A DNA stretch of 64,000 bases from Byssothecium circinans. Lineage: Eukaryota; Ascomycota; Dothideomycetes; Pleosporales; Massarinaceae. The translations under genes were made by a program, and so were the position numbers. The stretch is taken from positions 67,363-131,362 of the forward strand of contig ML977010.1 of the NCBI GenBank assembly GCA_010015675.1, written 5' to 3'. This document shows, piece after piece, positions 33,101 to 46,889 of this stretch. The notes below the pieces were generated by a model, which made no database searches, was not told where the DNA came from, and saw only the letters and a program-made list of their open reading frames with translations. Position 1 is the first letter of the stretch. Each line of letters opens with the position of its first letter.

Positions 33101-36100
33101 CATGCCTGAGTTCCGCAACATCATCTCGTCAGAAGATGCCTCCGCGGGAGAACAGAAGGATTTATTCTCACTGAAGTTCGTCAAGGTGAACAAGGAATCG
33201 CCGGAGTTCCAGACCAAGTATGAGGGCATTGCGATGAACCTCGATGTCGCAGTTTCCACCATCAATCTTATCGTCACCCGGAGAACTTTGCTGACCCTCC
33301 TTGACTTTGTTCTTATTACTTTCACCAATCCTGGTCCCCCACAGAACCAGCAGGACCAGATTGCCGACAAGCCGGAACAACAACAGCAGAGTCAGCAGTC
33401 GCCACAGGCTGAACAAGATAAGATTCGCATCCGGGCTGAACTGAAGCGAGTCGCTGTTATCCTTAACAATGATGGCATTCGACTCGCTACTTTGAGTTTG
33501 AGCTCTGGTGACGTTGGCATCTTTCTCAGTGGTGGCACTATGCGTATTGGTGGGCGACTGGGCAACTTGTCTTTGATCGACGATGTCAACCAGGGTGTAC
33601 CTGAAGATTCGCCTATGCGTCAGCTGGTCACCATCGAAGGCAAGAATTTGGCCGATTTCAGCTATGAAACGTTCAACAGTGAGGCGGAGAACTATCCTGG
33701 TTATGATACATCGATCGTACTCAAGACAGGCTCGATCAAGATCAACTTCCTTACTGAGCCCTTCCGGAAGATCATGGAATTTGCAGTCAAATTTGGCAAG
33801 ATGCAAGCAATCTTCAATGCTGCGCGACAAGCGGCAGCGAATCAAGCCAATCAGATCCAGCAACGATCTACCAAGATGCACTTTGACATTATCATCAGCA
33901 CGCCAATTGTGGTGTTCCCCAGAATGGTTCTTTCAGACACGCCAGAGCGGGATACACTCACTGCCAACTTGGGAGAGATATACGCCAAGAACAGATTCGT
34001 CCCTCTGGACGACTCCAAAGACTCGCCTGTAGCGAACAAGCTTTCTGCCGGAGTACGAAACATCAAGCTGACTTCGAAGCTACACTACGATGAAAACAAG
34101 TCCGAGGAGTTGCAGCTCATTGACAAGGTAGATGTGGACTTCAACATTACCATGGTAGAGCATACGCCTGGCCTCCAGCGGCCCGATCTCGAGATTGACG
34201 GAAACATGTCAAACATCAACTTGCGGATCACGCCCGAGCAGATGAAGTTTGCTCTCGAGCTCTCACGATCTATCCCTGCTGCTTTCGCAACGGAATCCGA
34301 CGACACCATCGAAGAGGATCTTCAGCAAGAACTACCGAGCTCTACTACACAGCCGGCAAGCCAGCTTAGTGATAAGCGGTCACCGGACGCCTCTCAAGAT
34401 CTGGTGTCTAGTCAAGGCCCAGAACTATCTACCAAGGAAGGCAAATGGACGAAACTGGACTTCGTGTTCAAGGTCGGAACCATTGGTTTGGAGCTTGTGC
34501 AATCCAAGGACAACGAACCTGTTGGCGACGTTGAAGCTGCAAGTTTGTCGAATTTCTCCCTCAATGAGACGAATGTGAAGCTCCGCATGATCAGTGATGG
34601 CGCGCTAGAGGCAGAATTAGTAATTCAGTCGTTCACGATACGCGACAGCCGAACGCAGGGTACGAACAAATTCCGGAAGATCATGTCTTTGATCAACAAC
34701 GACGTCAAACAGCAGTTCATGGCGAGTATTTCAATCTCTGGTGGGCAAGAGAAGAACTTGATCGCTCTTCTTACTATCGACAGTCCAAGGATGATCTTAG
34801 CTCTGGACTACCTCTTCGCGCTGCAGGCCTTTGTCAATGCTGGGCTGGCGACCGATCAGCCCCTCGAAATTGAGGAAGAGGCAGAAGCTGAAGAGCACGA
34901 CAGCGATTCCGAAATCATGTCACCAGATGGAAGTCGTTCACCCGTAAAACCTAGTGCTAGCGTCGAGTCTAGCGAAGGTGGCATGAACATCTCGTTCCGC
35001 GTAGACCTCGTAGATGCGCAGATCGTTCTCATTGCCAACCCAGCACTAGCCAGCTCTGAGGCCATTGTTCTAGGCACGAAACAGGTGCTGGTGTCGAAGC
35101 AGCGAGCCATGACATTGCAGGTCGACAAGGTTGGCATGTTCCTCTGCCGCATGGACCGGTTCGAAAACAGCAGACTCCGTATCCTGGACGACTTCAGCAT
35201 CCAGACAGCTCTCGACATCCGGAACCAAGGTACAAAGTCTTCGCTCACTAGCATTCACGTTGACATCGAACCTCTGGTACTACGACTATCGCTTCGAGAT
35301 ATTTTACTCGCTATGCAGATCGTGAACCGAGCATCGGCGATGTCTGGAGGTGGTGACAACAAGAAAATGGCTAGCGAAGGTCCTCAATCGATCAAACAAA
35401 GTACGCCATCAAAGAAGCCCAAGTCTACGAAGGTGTCTTCCAAACAACCAGCCAAGTCCCTTGCGACCACGAAGCGATCCAGTCAACATAGCGCACCTCC
35501 GCAGCCGCCTAGACCAGGTTCCTCTGTGCTTAGGCGTGAGGAGATGAATGTCAACATTGAAGGCATCCGAGTCGTCTTCATCGGTGACGTCCATGAAATG
35601 CCAATGTTAGACTGGCGAGTGAAGAAGTTTGGGGTTGAAGTACGGGATTGGTCCGGAGCGCTGATTGCTGACACAAATATCGACACTCTTATCAACGTCT
35701 ACAACTTCTCCAAATCCGCATGGGAACCGTTGATAGAGCCGTGGCAGCTGGGCTTCCATATGTCCAAAGAGCAAAACCCTGATAGATTCGGCGTGGAGCT
35801 GTATTCCCGCAAAGCGATGGAGCTCACAGTCACTGCGGCTACTATCGCGCTGGCCTCTAAATCGTTCGACTTCCTGACTACTGAAGAGGACATTTTGTCG
35901 AAGCCGCGAGGCAACGATGCGCCATACCGGATACGGAACTACACTGGTTTCAATATCGACGTCTGGGCCGAGGGCAAGGATCAGTCGGAGGGCTACTCTG
36001 CGAAGCTGGAAGACGGTGAGGAGCAGCCATGGCGCTTTGAAGATGCGTCGGCTACCCGAGAAGCTTTGTCGACAGAAGGAGCTACCGGCGTGCTGGGAAT

Positions 36101-39100
36101 TAGACTAGAAGGCAGTGGGTTCGACCCGATCCCGCGCATTCCAGTACATCGCGAAGGAGAGTCACTGTACAATCTCAAGCCCAAACAGGACCGAGTGCAG
36201 CATCGCATTCTCGTAGAAGTTAGTCTTGGCGCCGACAACGTCAAGAACATTACCTTCCGGTCACCGCTTCTACTAGAGAACAATACGCAGATTCCCATCG
36301 AGCTCGGCATATATAGTCCTGATGAAGGCCATTTGCTCAAGATCGAGAAGATCGCTCCTGGTGATGCGAGACCTGCGCCTGTCGGAGCTGCTTTCCTGCA
36401 CTCTCTGGTCATTCGACCCGATCAAGGCTTCGGCTATGCTTGGTCGAATGAGCAACTTTACTGGAAAGACCTTCTCAAGCGCCCTACCCGCACTATCACC
36501 TGCCGCGGTGAGCAAGATGACCAGTCGCCGCCGTTCTTCTTCCAGTTGCACGCCGCTTTCGATAAGAAAGATCCGCTTACGAGTGTATACCCATACATGC
36601 GTCTGCGCCTTGGTGCGCCGGTCGAAGTGCAGAATCTCCTACCATTCGACTTCAAGTACAGGATCTACGACAGCAATACGAAGAAGGACTGGACCAACTT
36701 CCTTAGAAAGGGAGGCGTCAGCCCTGTGCACGTCGTGGAGCTATCGCATCTCTTACTTCTGAGTGTCGATCTACAAGATACAGCCTTCAAGGCTAGTAAA
36801 TTTGGCATCATCAACTCTACGGATCGGGAGAGCTTTAGAAGAGAGAAGGTCCTTGAGTTGAAGGATAGCAACGATCTTACCCTGCACCTCGACATGCACT
36901 TTTTGTAAGTATCCCCTGTGTATGTTCATGTAGCTTGCTAACAACGACAGTAATTACCCTAATGGTGGAGGATCTTTCAAGGTCACAGTGTTCAGTCCGT
37001 ACATCATTCTCAACCGCACAGGTCTCGAACTTGATGTGCGAGCGAAACAGTTCATGGGCCAAGCTCGGGCTGCAGCTGGGCAAGGTGCCTTTGCTGATGA
37101 TGAAAACGACTCAGGAAAAGCCATGCCGTTGATGTTCTCTTATCCAACGCAAGACAAGAAGAACCGCGCGCTGATCAAGGTCGGCGACTCCAACTGGAGT
37201 AAACCACAGAGTCTGGACGCTATTGGAAGTAACTACGCTGTCGCATTACCATCGACTAAGGCCCGATTGGAGATGCATATTGGCGTTAGCGTCGCTGAGG
37301 GAGAAGGCAAATTCAACCTCACCAAAGTCATTACAGTCGCGCCTCGCTTCATCCTCAAGAACAAGATGAAAGAGGAAGTCAACATCCGTGAGCCAACGTC
37401 ATCTGATTGGATGTCTGTCAAAGATGGAGAGCTACTGCCGCTCCGATGGTTACGACAAGGTGGTGCACCGCAATTGTCACTCTGTTTCCCTGGCGTCAAC
37501 AATCAATGGTCATCTCCTTTCAACATCTCGAACGTCGGCAACGTCCACGTCAAGCTCTCCAAGGCTGGTCAACGCCAAAAGTTAGTCCGTGTCGACGTGC
37601 TCATGGAGGGTGCAACAATCTTTGTGCACATCAGCGTTGAGACAAAGCATTGGCCGTTCTCATTCAAGAACACCAGCGATCAGGAGTTCCTCTACTGGCA
37701 GACGAATCCCAACCTTGACGAGGACGAAGATGACCGTGGCACAGGCTTCCGGCCCATCAAGTATCGGCTGCCACCGAGGAGCATCATGCCGTATGCTTGG
37801 GATTACCCGGCCGCGAAGACCAAAGAGATTGTTCTCCAAGCGAATGGGAAAGAGCGACATGTCAAACTCGCCGAGATTGGTAATTTGATTCCGCTGAAGC
37901 TGCCATCTGGTCAAGGCCAGAGTCGCCCGAAGATCATTGATCTGAATGTCGTCGCTACCGGGCCTAATCAGACTCTCGAGCTATCAAACTACAAACCATC
38001 GAAGAGTCTGTATAAGCAGAAGTCTGGCACCAGCTCAGCTTCCACTGTTGGTGGCTTCGAAGTGAAGGACATGGATATGCACGTCACCTTCAGAGCACAG
38101 TTGCGCCTAGCAGGTATCGGTGTCTCGCTCGTCAATCGTCACCTCAAGGAACTCGTCTATATAACGCTGCGTGATATCGAGCTAAAGTACAACGATTCTC
38201 CGCTTTACCAGACTGTCAACTTCCAGGTCAAGTGGATCCAGATCGACAACCAGCTCTATGGCGGTATCTTTCCTATCATCTTCTACCCCAGTGTGGTACC
38301 AAAGACCGGAAAAGAAATGGAGGCCCACCCCATCTTCAACACCAGTATCACTCGCGTCAAGGACGATTCCTATGGTGTCTTGTACATTAAGTACTTCACC
38401 GTTCTGCTACAGCAGATGACGCTAGAGATCGACGAGGACTTCATCTTTGCTATGCTCGATTTCGCCAAAATACCAGGTGCTTCGTGGTCAGAAGAGAAGG
38501 AGGGTAAGCTGTGGGATGAATCGCTCGACATCCCCGAGCCGAAGCAGGAGCAGTCTGGTCAAGATGTGTACTTCGAAGTTCTGCATCTCCAACCCATGCA
38601 GATCGATCTATCCTTCGTTCGCACTGAGCGTATCAATGCCGAAGATACGATGTCGTCCTCCAACCCCTTCATGTTCGCGGTCAACGTGCTTACAATGTCT
38701 ATCGGCAACGTCAACGATGCGCCCGTCCGCTACAACGCCTTGATGCTCGAAAACGCACGCGTGTCTACCGATGCTCTCATCACTAATATCAAGAACCACT
38801 ACGTCCAGGAATCACTTCGACAAGTCCACGTCGTCATCGGTTCCGCAGACTTCCTCGGCAATCCAGTTGGTCTCTTCACGAACATCAGTTCCGGTGTTGC
38901 CGATATCTTCTATGAGCCCTACCAAGGTCTTGTCAAATCCGATCGCCCTGAAGAACTTGGTATTGGTATTGCAAAGGGCGCGTCCAGCTTCGTCAAGAAA
39001 TCGGTCTTCGGGTTCTCGGACAGCATGGCTAAATTCACAGGGAGCATGTCAAAAGGTCTCTCAGCTGCAACGCTCGACAAAGAATTCCAAGACCAGCGCC

Positions 39101-39780
39101 GCATGTCGCGTTCTCGTAACCGACCGAAGCACGCACTCTACGGTATCACAGCCGGCGGCAACGCATTCGCCAGCAGTCTCGCCAGCGGTCTCGGCGGCCT
39201 GGCCCGTCACCCCATCCAAGGTGCCGAGAAAGAAGGCGCTCTTGGTTTCGTCAAAGGCGTAGGCAAAGGCCTCCTCGGCGTACCTACCAAAGCCGCCATC
39301 GGCGCTTTCGACCTTGCCTCCAATATGGCCGAAGGCGTACGCAACACCACCACCGTCTTCGACCAAGAAGGTCTCGACCGCGTCCGCCTCACACGCTTCA
39401 TAGGCACAGACGGGATCGTGCGTCCTTACTCGCAACGCGAAGCCCTCGGCCAGTTCTGGCTCAAGACCCTGGATAACGGAAAGTACTTCAACGAAGACTA
39501 CATTGCGCATCTCGAGCTACAGAATAAAGACATGCTTGTCATGCTGACGTATAACGGTATTCTTATGGTGCGCACCAAGGGCTTGAGAACGGAGTGGGAT
39601 GTGCCGTTGAAGGATGTTCAGACTATTAGTAAGGAGAGGACAGGACTGGGAATTGTTATTAAGGGGGGCAGTCAGGGACCATTTATTCCGGTTAGCGATG
39701 AGGGAGGAAGGAATTGGTTTTATCGGCAGGTGGGTGTGGCGGTTAATGCGTATAATGATCGGTGGAATGCGAAGTGGTGA
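30153..39780 (+). CDS. VPS13: VPS13, bridge-like lipid transfer protein
   Basis: Two exons, 30153-36904 and 36951-39780, give 3193 residues, a usual VPS13 length. The 46-nt intron has a GTAAGT donor, a TGCTAAC branch point and a CAG acceptor, and joins inside a Phe codon before NYPNGGG. The N terminus MLEGLVANLLNRFLGMYVQN is the chorein lipid-entry domain, followed by the long repeating beta groove. Acidic and Gln-rich loops break the groove near 590 and 1090. The VAB/SHR-BD adaptor-binding region lies roughly at 1850-2350. The C-terminal helical region includes GVADIFYEPYQGLVKSDRPE, followed by a PH-like end. VPS13 transfers bulk phospholipids at vacuole, endosome, mitochondrion and prospore-membrane contacts. 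ATG 30153 sits in a good context (GCCGCCATGC). Confidence 0.96.
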
Positions 39781-41273
39781 TGAGTAGTGTATAGGTGGCT
39801 TGGGCGAGGGTTTAGGTATATGTATGGCTGGAATGGGCTAGGGCTTTGTGTGTATTAGTCGTTTGCTATGGTTTTTTGCTCTTCTTCTTTTCTCTTCGGT
39901 AATCCTACTTTATCATGTCCTTCCTACCACTCTTCTTTTCCATGTTCGCCTTTCTTCTAATTTTCACCTTTGGAGCTGTAGATTGGCCGTGGGGAAAAGT
40001 ATCATGTATGAGGTTTGTAAGTATAACTATATCAATTGAACAAGAACCATCAATATAACTTCTCTACTGTCTGCTTTTGAGGGTGTTGCGGATACTGAGG
40101 TCTTGGTGTGTGTAGTATCCGCGACTATTGTAATGAAAGCATGGCTCAAATTTCCCCTGTTGCGTGATCAATAACGCCGGTCAGATTACACACTCCATCG
40201 ATTCCCGTGAGAACATGCGGATCTTTACAGACTGAGGTGAAATCGGCTCACGCTAGCGCTGGTGAGAGAAAGTACGGGTGCAGATCTCCATGTTACCATT
40301 CATTGCGGAGAAAGCGGAGAAGATCTGACTAGAGGGATTTCGTACACCGCAGGGAATAAATAGCAGAGGATTCCTCAGTCCTCAGTCCTGAACGAGGCAC
40401 GCCCCGCTGGTACCGGCTGGTGCTGAGGTGAGGTGAGGGGAGGCGAGGATGCGAACTGCTGATACCTCGGCCGCGCGTTCACATCAGGCGAGAGAAACTA
40501 TTCCACGCTCGCCTTAAGCTTAGCCGCGGCCTCATTGGATTCTTTAGCTTGGGAACTCAAAACCTACGTGATCGCTGCTGTTCTGTTCCTGACTTCAATG
40601 GTTCTACTATGAATCCAAAGTCCCAACCGGAAGCAATGCGGGAGGGAGGCTTCGATATGGGGTTTTTGGAGCATGGCGGGTAAGGCTTAGGTTGCAGGGT
40701 TTTGGGTTTGGAGTGGGATGGTTTGATGGGGGGAGAGGGAGGGGGGGGCGGAGGGTGCGTTGATGGGATAGGTCCGTAGAGTTCGGCGTTGGCGTTGTGA
40801 TTGGGGTGGGAATTGGAATTGCCTGGATATAGGCGGTTGGTTGAGGAAGCGTGTCCATTATTCGATATTTGGGAAAGGTAGTAGTAGCTCTAACCTAGTT
40901 TCTACACATGGGTTACGCGTTAGAGTGTTGAATTTAAGACGTGCATCGAGCTATCCCATGCGTCCTCCGAAATTGTGGAATGACCCAGAGCAGTAATTTG
41001 CATCCTAGAAAGGACACTCACTGTAATACACAGGCTTTGAGTTCCGAGAAAGTTACCTTTTCCTGGGTTTGTTTGTCTGTTGGCATTATTCTTTCCTTCC
41101 ACTCGAAGTGTCTTCTCTCTACCACGTTATGCCGTTGACTTTCACACACAACGCACTGCACGGATATAAACTAGCGCTTATCCTTCGCTCCTCCACAAAT
41201 GCGAGAGTATACTAGTGCATCAGACTGACCCTCCCACAGCAAGCCCCGTTTCCCCCTCCGCACTCCTCCTAGC
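39781..41273. other. Convergent 1.5-kb intergenic space
   Basis: 3' flanks of VPS13 and the RING gene. GGGGAGG-like purine runs occur around 40435 and 40725-40755, and CCTCAGT is duplicated near 40373-40388. The minus-strand ORF at 40607-40858 is Pro/Thr low complexity. I see no gene. Confidence 0.5.
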
Positions 41274-41815
41274 TTACATAGCCGCCACCAGACGCTGAAG
41301 CCGCCTCAACTCTCTAAGACGGCGAACCACCTCATTCACGTAGTTAATTGTGCGCATTGCATCATTCAAGAGATGCACGTCGCCGAACAACACGACGCGA
41401 CACATCGGGCACGTTTCATTCTCCTCAAACCAGGTCATGAGGCAGTTGATGCCAAAGATATGGCCGCATTGTTTGATTTGGACGGCGGGCTCCGGCTCGG
41501 GTTGGATGGGCATGGAGAGCTTGTTCCGCTTGATGAAGTAGGATAGAACGTCGCGGAATGGGTCGGGGGTGGCGTTTTGGATCTGCGTGGTGATGAGGGG
41601 GTTTAGGCAGATGTTGCCTAGATGGGTTTGTGAAGTCAGCGAAGCGCGGGTTTTAGAGGGGGGTTCACGGCACCGCGTCCAAGACTGCTCGGTCTAAACA
41701 GTGTTCAGCGCGGGCTGTTCTCGGGAACTGACTCACAGTCTTCTGCTTGAGCGGGGGCATGGCCTTCGATGCCGTGGGTGAGGAACTCGAATGCCGTGAC
41801 GAAGGACGACGGCAT
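41274..41815 (-). CDS. Small RING finger protein, putative E3 ligase
   Basis: Exons 41815-41737 and 41617-41274 give 140 residues. The intron (41736-41618, 119 nt) has a GTGAGT donor and CTAG acceptor; the join creates the first zinc-ligand cysteine. Zinc-ligand candidates are Cys27, Cys30, Cys77, His79, Cys85, Cys96 and Cys99 in the order CNIC, CGHIFGINC, CPMC. Gly82 occupies the place where a Cys or His would be expected between His79 and Cys85, a variation I recall in other fungal RING proteins. The spacing between the first two pairs is long (46 residues). The C terminus is a basic leucine-rich helix (NEVVRRLRELRRLQRLV). Likely a ubiquitin ligase of unknown target. A closer acceptor (TTTAG near 41695) would lead to an early stop, so I rejected it. 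Confidence 0.75.
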
Positions 41816-44800
41816 TGTTGGTGTTTTGCCTGATTTGACGAATTAGTTATTTGATCTCGTTGCGAGTTATGAGTTCCGGTTCGTGTTGTTGATGTTGGCG
41901 AGCTATTTTCGTGTGGTGTGCGCTTTGATATTCGTGGACTAATTTCGTGAAATACGTTAGGAAGTCGCGCTAGCCTAGATCAAGCAAGAGTCGTGAAAGC
42001 AAACGGTCTGCGGCTGGTTGTTGCCTCCCTCATCACCCAAGCTATTTGGGACCTTGAAATGCGTATCTTGAATTTTGCAACATATAGCTCCACTCCATAG
42101 TTTGCAGGACTTCCACTCATCAACGCTTGTCTTCTCGCAGGAAAGAAGACTAAAGGTAGAAAAGTGAAAACTTAATCCAAGGGTATAGCAATAACTGGAG
42201 AGATGGAAAGAAACTCTGACCTACTCTCGGCTTGCGGAGTCAACTTGAAGTTTGGATGGAGCAGAGAGAGTACTTGCGCGCGTCTTCATTGCGATGACTG
42301 CCAATGACTACATCGCATAAGAATCCATACGCCAAACCTTAGAATGTAGTGAATATGTAGCCTGCTTACGATCCTGTCATTCTCACACATAGAACCATCT
42401 ATGGAATTGGGGTTTAGGATCAGCGTCCCCTAAGAATAACAAAAAGCTACGAAAGCCGCGAGGTATGGACTGGGGTTGATTTGAACCTATATTCGTGAAA
42501 AGTCTAACGTGACTGGAAGAGAACTCAATAGAAAGAAGAGGCAAGCAATTATAGGAAATGATAAGATAGAAAACGTCGCTCCTAATTACCAAGCACTAAA
42601 GCGCCGTCTCACCAGTTACAGTGATCGAAGCATACTCTTGGCCAGGAGCCGACGGCTTATGCACGAAAAATGATGGAGTGCAAAGCCTCCCGCAGCGGCT
42701 ATACCCGGCTTCTAATCTCGGTAGCAAGCATGCTGTATCGGTTGCGTATTCGATGCACTTGATCGGTGAAGGCATGTGCATATGCGGAGTTCATCGGGTA
42801 TTCTTTTATATCCTCAAGCCTAAGGATGATGGAAGTAGCCCTGCCGATATGACATGCATGTGCTTCCAGAAGGAGGAGCCAGATGGTCAATTTTAGTCGG
42901 TTAGATGGAGCATGGCATGCTGACCACACCGATTGCAGGGGACTCTTCATTTGCTGAGTCGAGGAGCGGAAAGCGCTAGCCACATAGGAACAAATCGGGT
43001 AGTAGGAGCGGGCGGATATGGGAAGTTCACCGATGCGGTAGCCTAAAAGGCTCGGAGGCGGTCTTGTGGTGATGGCGGCTTTCGGGTCAAGGCCTGTATG
43101 TCAGATACCTTGGTCATACGTGGCGACGCGACTGCATATCAGACCTAAAGAAGACATTTCGCTAAGGAGCTGCTTGAACGGTATGAGAACAGCTATCCTC
43201 CTGAGGCATGCTGTTATATGGGCGTTCCATACCAGTGGTCGTTTGCATGTCCGTACGAACAGTGACTGCACCGTGGTCGATTCTATGGCTTGTCCCAGTT
43301 TGCGGGGATGGAAACACGTGGATAAAGAGACGAAGAGACTCTTTTCTGACGGTTTTCGAAGCTGTATTAGATGAGCTTCGTTGTATGTCCATCTGCAGAC
43401 TTACCATATGGTAGCTGCATTCTGAGCTGGGGCAAGTGCAACATTTCCAATCCAATAGGCAGCATGAGTTAGGAATTGGTCAATTAGGTACCAATAAAGT
43501 GTTGCAAAAGGAATAGGCCATTGAAGGTGGGCTCTTGTTTCGAGTATGGCTGAGTAATATTGCACGCGCTACAGCCGCCGGCATTTTGCTGGGCAAGGTT
43601 AACGCTTTCGAGGAGGGAAGGGAGATCCCATAGATATCAGAAAGTTGTGCTGTTCGTCACGATTTGGTGATCTGTTTATTTTGGTTGTGGGCCGCGGGAC
43701 GTAACAGCGAAGGTAGTCTCGCCGATCGGACGGCATTCATGTCCACATTGAAAGCGCGATTCGAGCTTGGAGGTCAGCCCGTCACCGCCCTGTCCGCCTA
43801 CTCTGACGTTTGTTGGATAAGTGAGTGCTGAAAGCATTTATTGGCTGGATGATTTTCCCATGCCCAGCCAGTAATCGTCCACTGGCAGGTCTGCACACCA
43901 TCAATTTCATCCCTCCATTTCCTAACGGTGTATGCAATGGCATGTCTTACAAGTGGTGTTATTATCGCTCACGGTAGAGAGGTGTGAGGCCACAACATGG
44001 AAGGGTCGAATCGGGTAGGTCATGGGGAAGATTCCGGGACGCTTCTCTCATCTTGAGAACTCATAGTTGATTTGGTGCTAAGGCGATGGGGTGGTTTTCG
44101 ATGCGGCACATTTATAGCCGTCGTACTGCTGTGCATAAAAAGCGTGTTGCGGCTCGTTCAACTCGAATCTCCAGACTCCGTACCAGAGATGCCGGCTCAA
44201 AAGAAAGTAGTTGATGGTAGGGGTTCCCAGAATTGTTGAAAACTGCTGTTACACGTCTTCATCTAAAAACTGTGTCGTATTTTGTTGAAAATCAATTAAT
44301 CACAGGATCCCTCGTGTTAGCTACGTTCTCTTAGGCCAGTTCATGTACGAGCGCGGGAAAGATAGCTAGAGCATCCACCTGGGGATACCGGATCCGTGGA
44401 AGCGTCGTTGATAATAAACCCGTCCTCCCTATAGCGCCAACGCATCCTCTGTATTGAAAGCAACATAGGCTGTGTCATGCGCTATAATACTGGCAGCTAT
44501 ATGACGATATAATGTGTTAGCGAAGGTCCGAGCGAATTTGAGGGTGAAACTTGGGTTCGTCTTCGAAAGTTCCATTTCTTCCCAGCTTTCCTCATCTCGA
44601 CAGGCTTCGATATCCTCTTATGAAGTGGTGTTGAATGAAAGCCGACGAGCAGTTTGTCGGAACCCAGTTTACGGAGTGCTGCGTCGCATGCGCTGTAGTT
44701 GCAGAACGGCCACCAAAGACGGGCACACCAGCACCGCAGCAATGCCTGACCTCTCTAGTGGGCGCATTGATGAGTAACATGGCATGCTGCGTACGCCACC

Positions 44801-46640
44801 CGTTCTCCACAGCACGAATTGCGCAACCCGATGACTTGCGGATGCTCCTGATGCCGTCTCCCGAACCGCACACGGCACACGGCTTCTCGGTCGGGGCACC
44901 CTAGGCTCGGCCAAAGGTATGATCAAGGCCATGAGGATGCGCAGATGACGACAGTCTCGCAATGATTTTATCCAGACGGTGGTGAGAGGTGGGATTACCA
45001 GGCGTTGTTAAGGCATTGGCGGTGGAAAAGTGTGCAGGGACCAGACGAAAAGTGGCTTGGAAACGCTTGGAGCCTCACCCCTAGTCCCTCGCAACGGTGC
45101 ACCACCCCACGCAACATACTCTGGCTGCAGATCAACCACGCTACCTTGTACTGTACTTAAGTTGTGCATCCTGGATCCTGGCAACGTTGGTTGGAACAGC
45201 TAGCACCGAGGCGAGATGCTGGCAGCATCCGGATCTTCCTCCACTTCTCCCATCAACCCTGCACTCGTTTCTTTTCTTACGCACATAGACCCCCTTAGTC
45301 GACCGCTCCTTGTGCAGTGTTCATCCTTGCTATCCGCACGTCGCCGGAAGGAGTACCCCTCGATACAGGCACCCACTACTCCTGTGTCGTTGACCAGTCG
45401 GGCACCTTGCTCCGCTTCTGCCACGCTGAGCAATTGCCAGCTTGCATCCATCTCCAGACCCATACGGCAGAATCCCCATTACACGGTCCAGCCTGTCTGC
45501 GGAACCATGGATTCGTTCCGAGCCAACTGTCTTTCTGTTGTGGTTTTGATGCTATAATATGGGACGGACCGGCGCGCATCTCCCTACCTCGATCATCCTC
45601 ACCACCAGAAATTCTACCATTGTATTTGCCCACGTCTGCTACTTTAGCCAAGTGTCTCTACATTCCTTCTCCCAGCCGGTGCCCTTCGGCATGTGCGACT
45701 ACACTCAAGTACATTACAAATGCTCCCACCTCCGCTATACTGTTCGAGCATGGTGCACAAAGTACCAAGAATCGCAGAGAAGATGTCCTCCCAATGTCGT
45801 CGCCATGTAGGATGACCCACACTCCCCATCGGACCAGGATAATGCTAACAGTTTGAAGAGAATACCGACTCGACGAGAACTGCGGTTCGTCTTTCCCAAG
45901 GCCCCACATTGATATCTCTCCCTGACCGCATCGAAGGTGACTGCAAAGGTTCTGCGTGCAGAGTGATGCGGTGATCCGGAAAGCCGCCCATCTTTTCTAT
46001 TTTGACCTTCTCGTCCATTTTTAGACCGTATTTTCTTCATCAAGGCGCAAAGGGGACGGCATGGCGGGAAATAGAATACCCCTTGAGCAAAAGTTTCTGC
46101 TATTCTCATAGTCAATTGTACCACAAGGCTCGGTCGCAGTTTTCATTCCCATTATTCGTCCCATCGTACATTATGCATGTCGTTGTTGTACTACAGGCGG
46201 TGTTCGATGCCGTTGACGCTATAATACATTTATCGCTAATGTGCGGCGTGCAGTACGGCAGCTCTCACTGGTCCACTTGTCTGCAGGACGCCTGACGTTC
46301 CTGGTTCCTGCAGCCTTCTTGTCAACCTCACCTCTCAGTTTTCCGTATGAGCAGACACCATCGATGCCATGCGGTTGTGGTACCAGAGGTATGATCCGAT
46401 CAACAAGCCAAAACAACGTTATGCAAAAGTGGGCTAGACGCCGTGGCCCCGTTCCACAGGACCTTGGAACTTTGCAACGTCACCATCCTTGAGCTGTGTG
46501 CTCCAGACAACCAGCCGCGCGGTGGCTGCAATTCCGGTCGAGAAAACTTACGATTTCTACCCTCCCTTCGCCCAGACTTGCTGGAAATTTCATGCGATAG
46601 ATGATATCCTGCTGATGGTGCTCGGATGCTTCCTTCCATG
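41816..46640. other. Gene-poor island, first part
   Basis: No ORF here has motifs I recognise. ORFs up to about 180 codons (such as 45317-45856) overlap each other on both strands and look like chance. GCTATAATA recurs at about 44481, 45549 and 46219, without an explanation. The region probably holds decayed repeats. Confidence 0.4.
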
Positions 46641-46642
46641 TA

Positions 46643-46889
46643 CTGCGCCTTATCAACACCGACGGGACAACAGGGTCACCAGCTAGGATTAGACATTGCT
46701 CATCAGCGAATTAGATAGCGAGAATTTTAGAATCCTGTCTCAAAAGTCAAGGATTGGTCTTTAATCGAAGATCGTTTTAAATTTTGTCTCCACTTTTGAA
46801 GACATACTCCAATCAGAGATGCTGGCTATGGTACAAAGTCAGCTCTGTGACAGTATCCTGTTTGTCCCGTCGGTGCTGGTAAGCTGCAG
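46643..46889 (+). mobile_element. TA-flanked MITE, copy 1 (247 bp)
   Basis: It begins CTGCGCCTTATCAACACCG and ends with the imperfect reverse complement, with TA on each side (46641-46642 and 46890-46891). The inverted repeats share CACCGACGGGACA and extend about 34 bp. The interior has no coding potential. The same family occurs in opposite orientation at 48861-49110, where the termini and an AT-rich core are clearly related. Confidence 0.88.
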
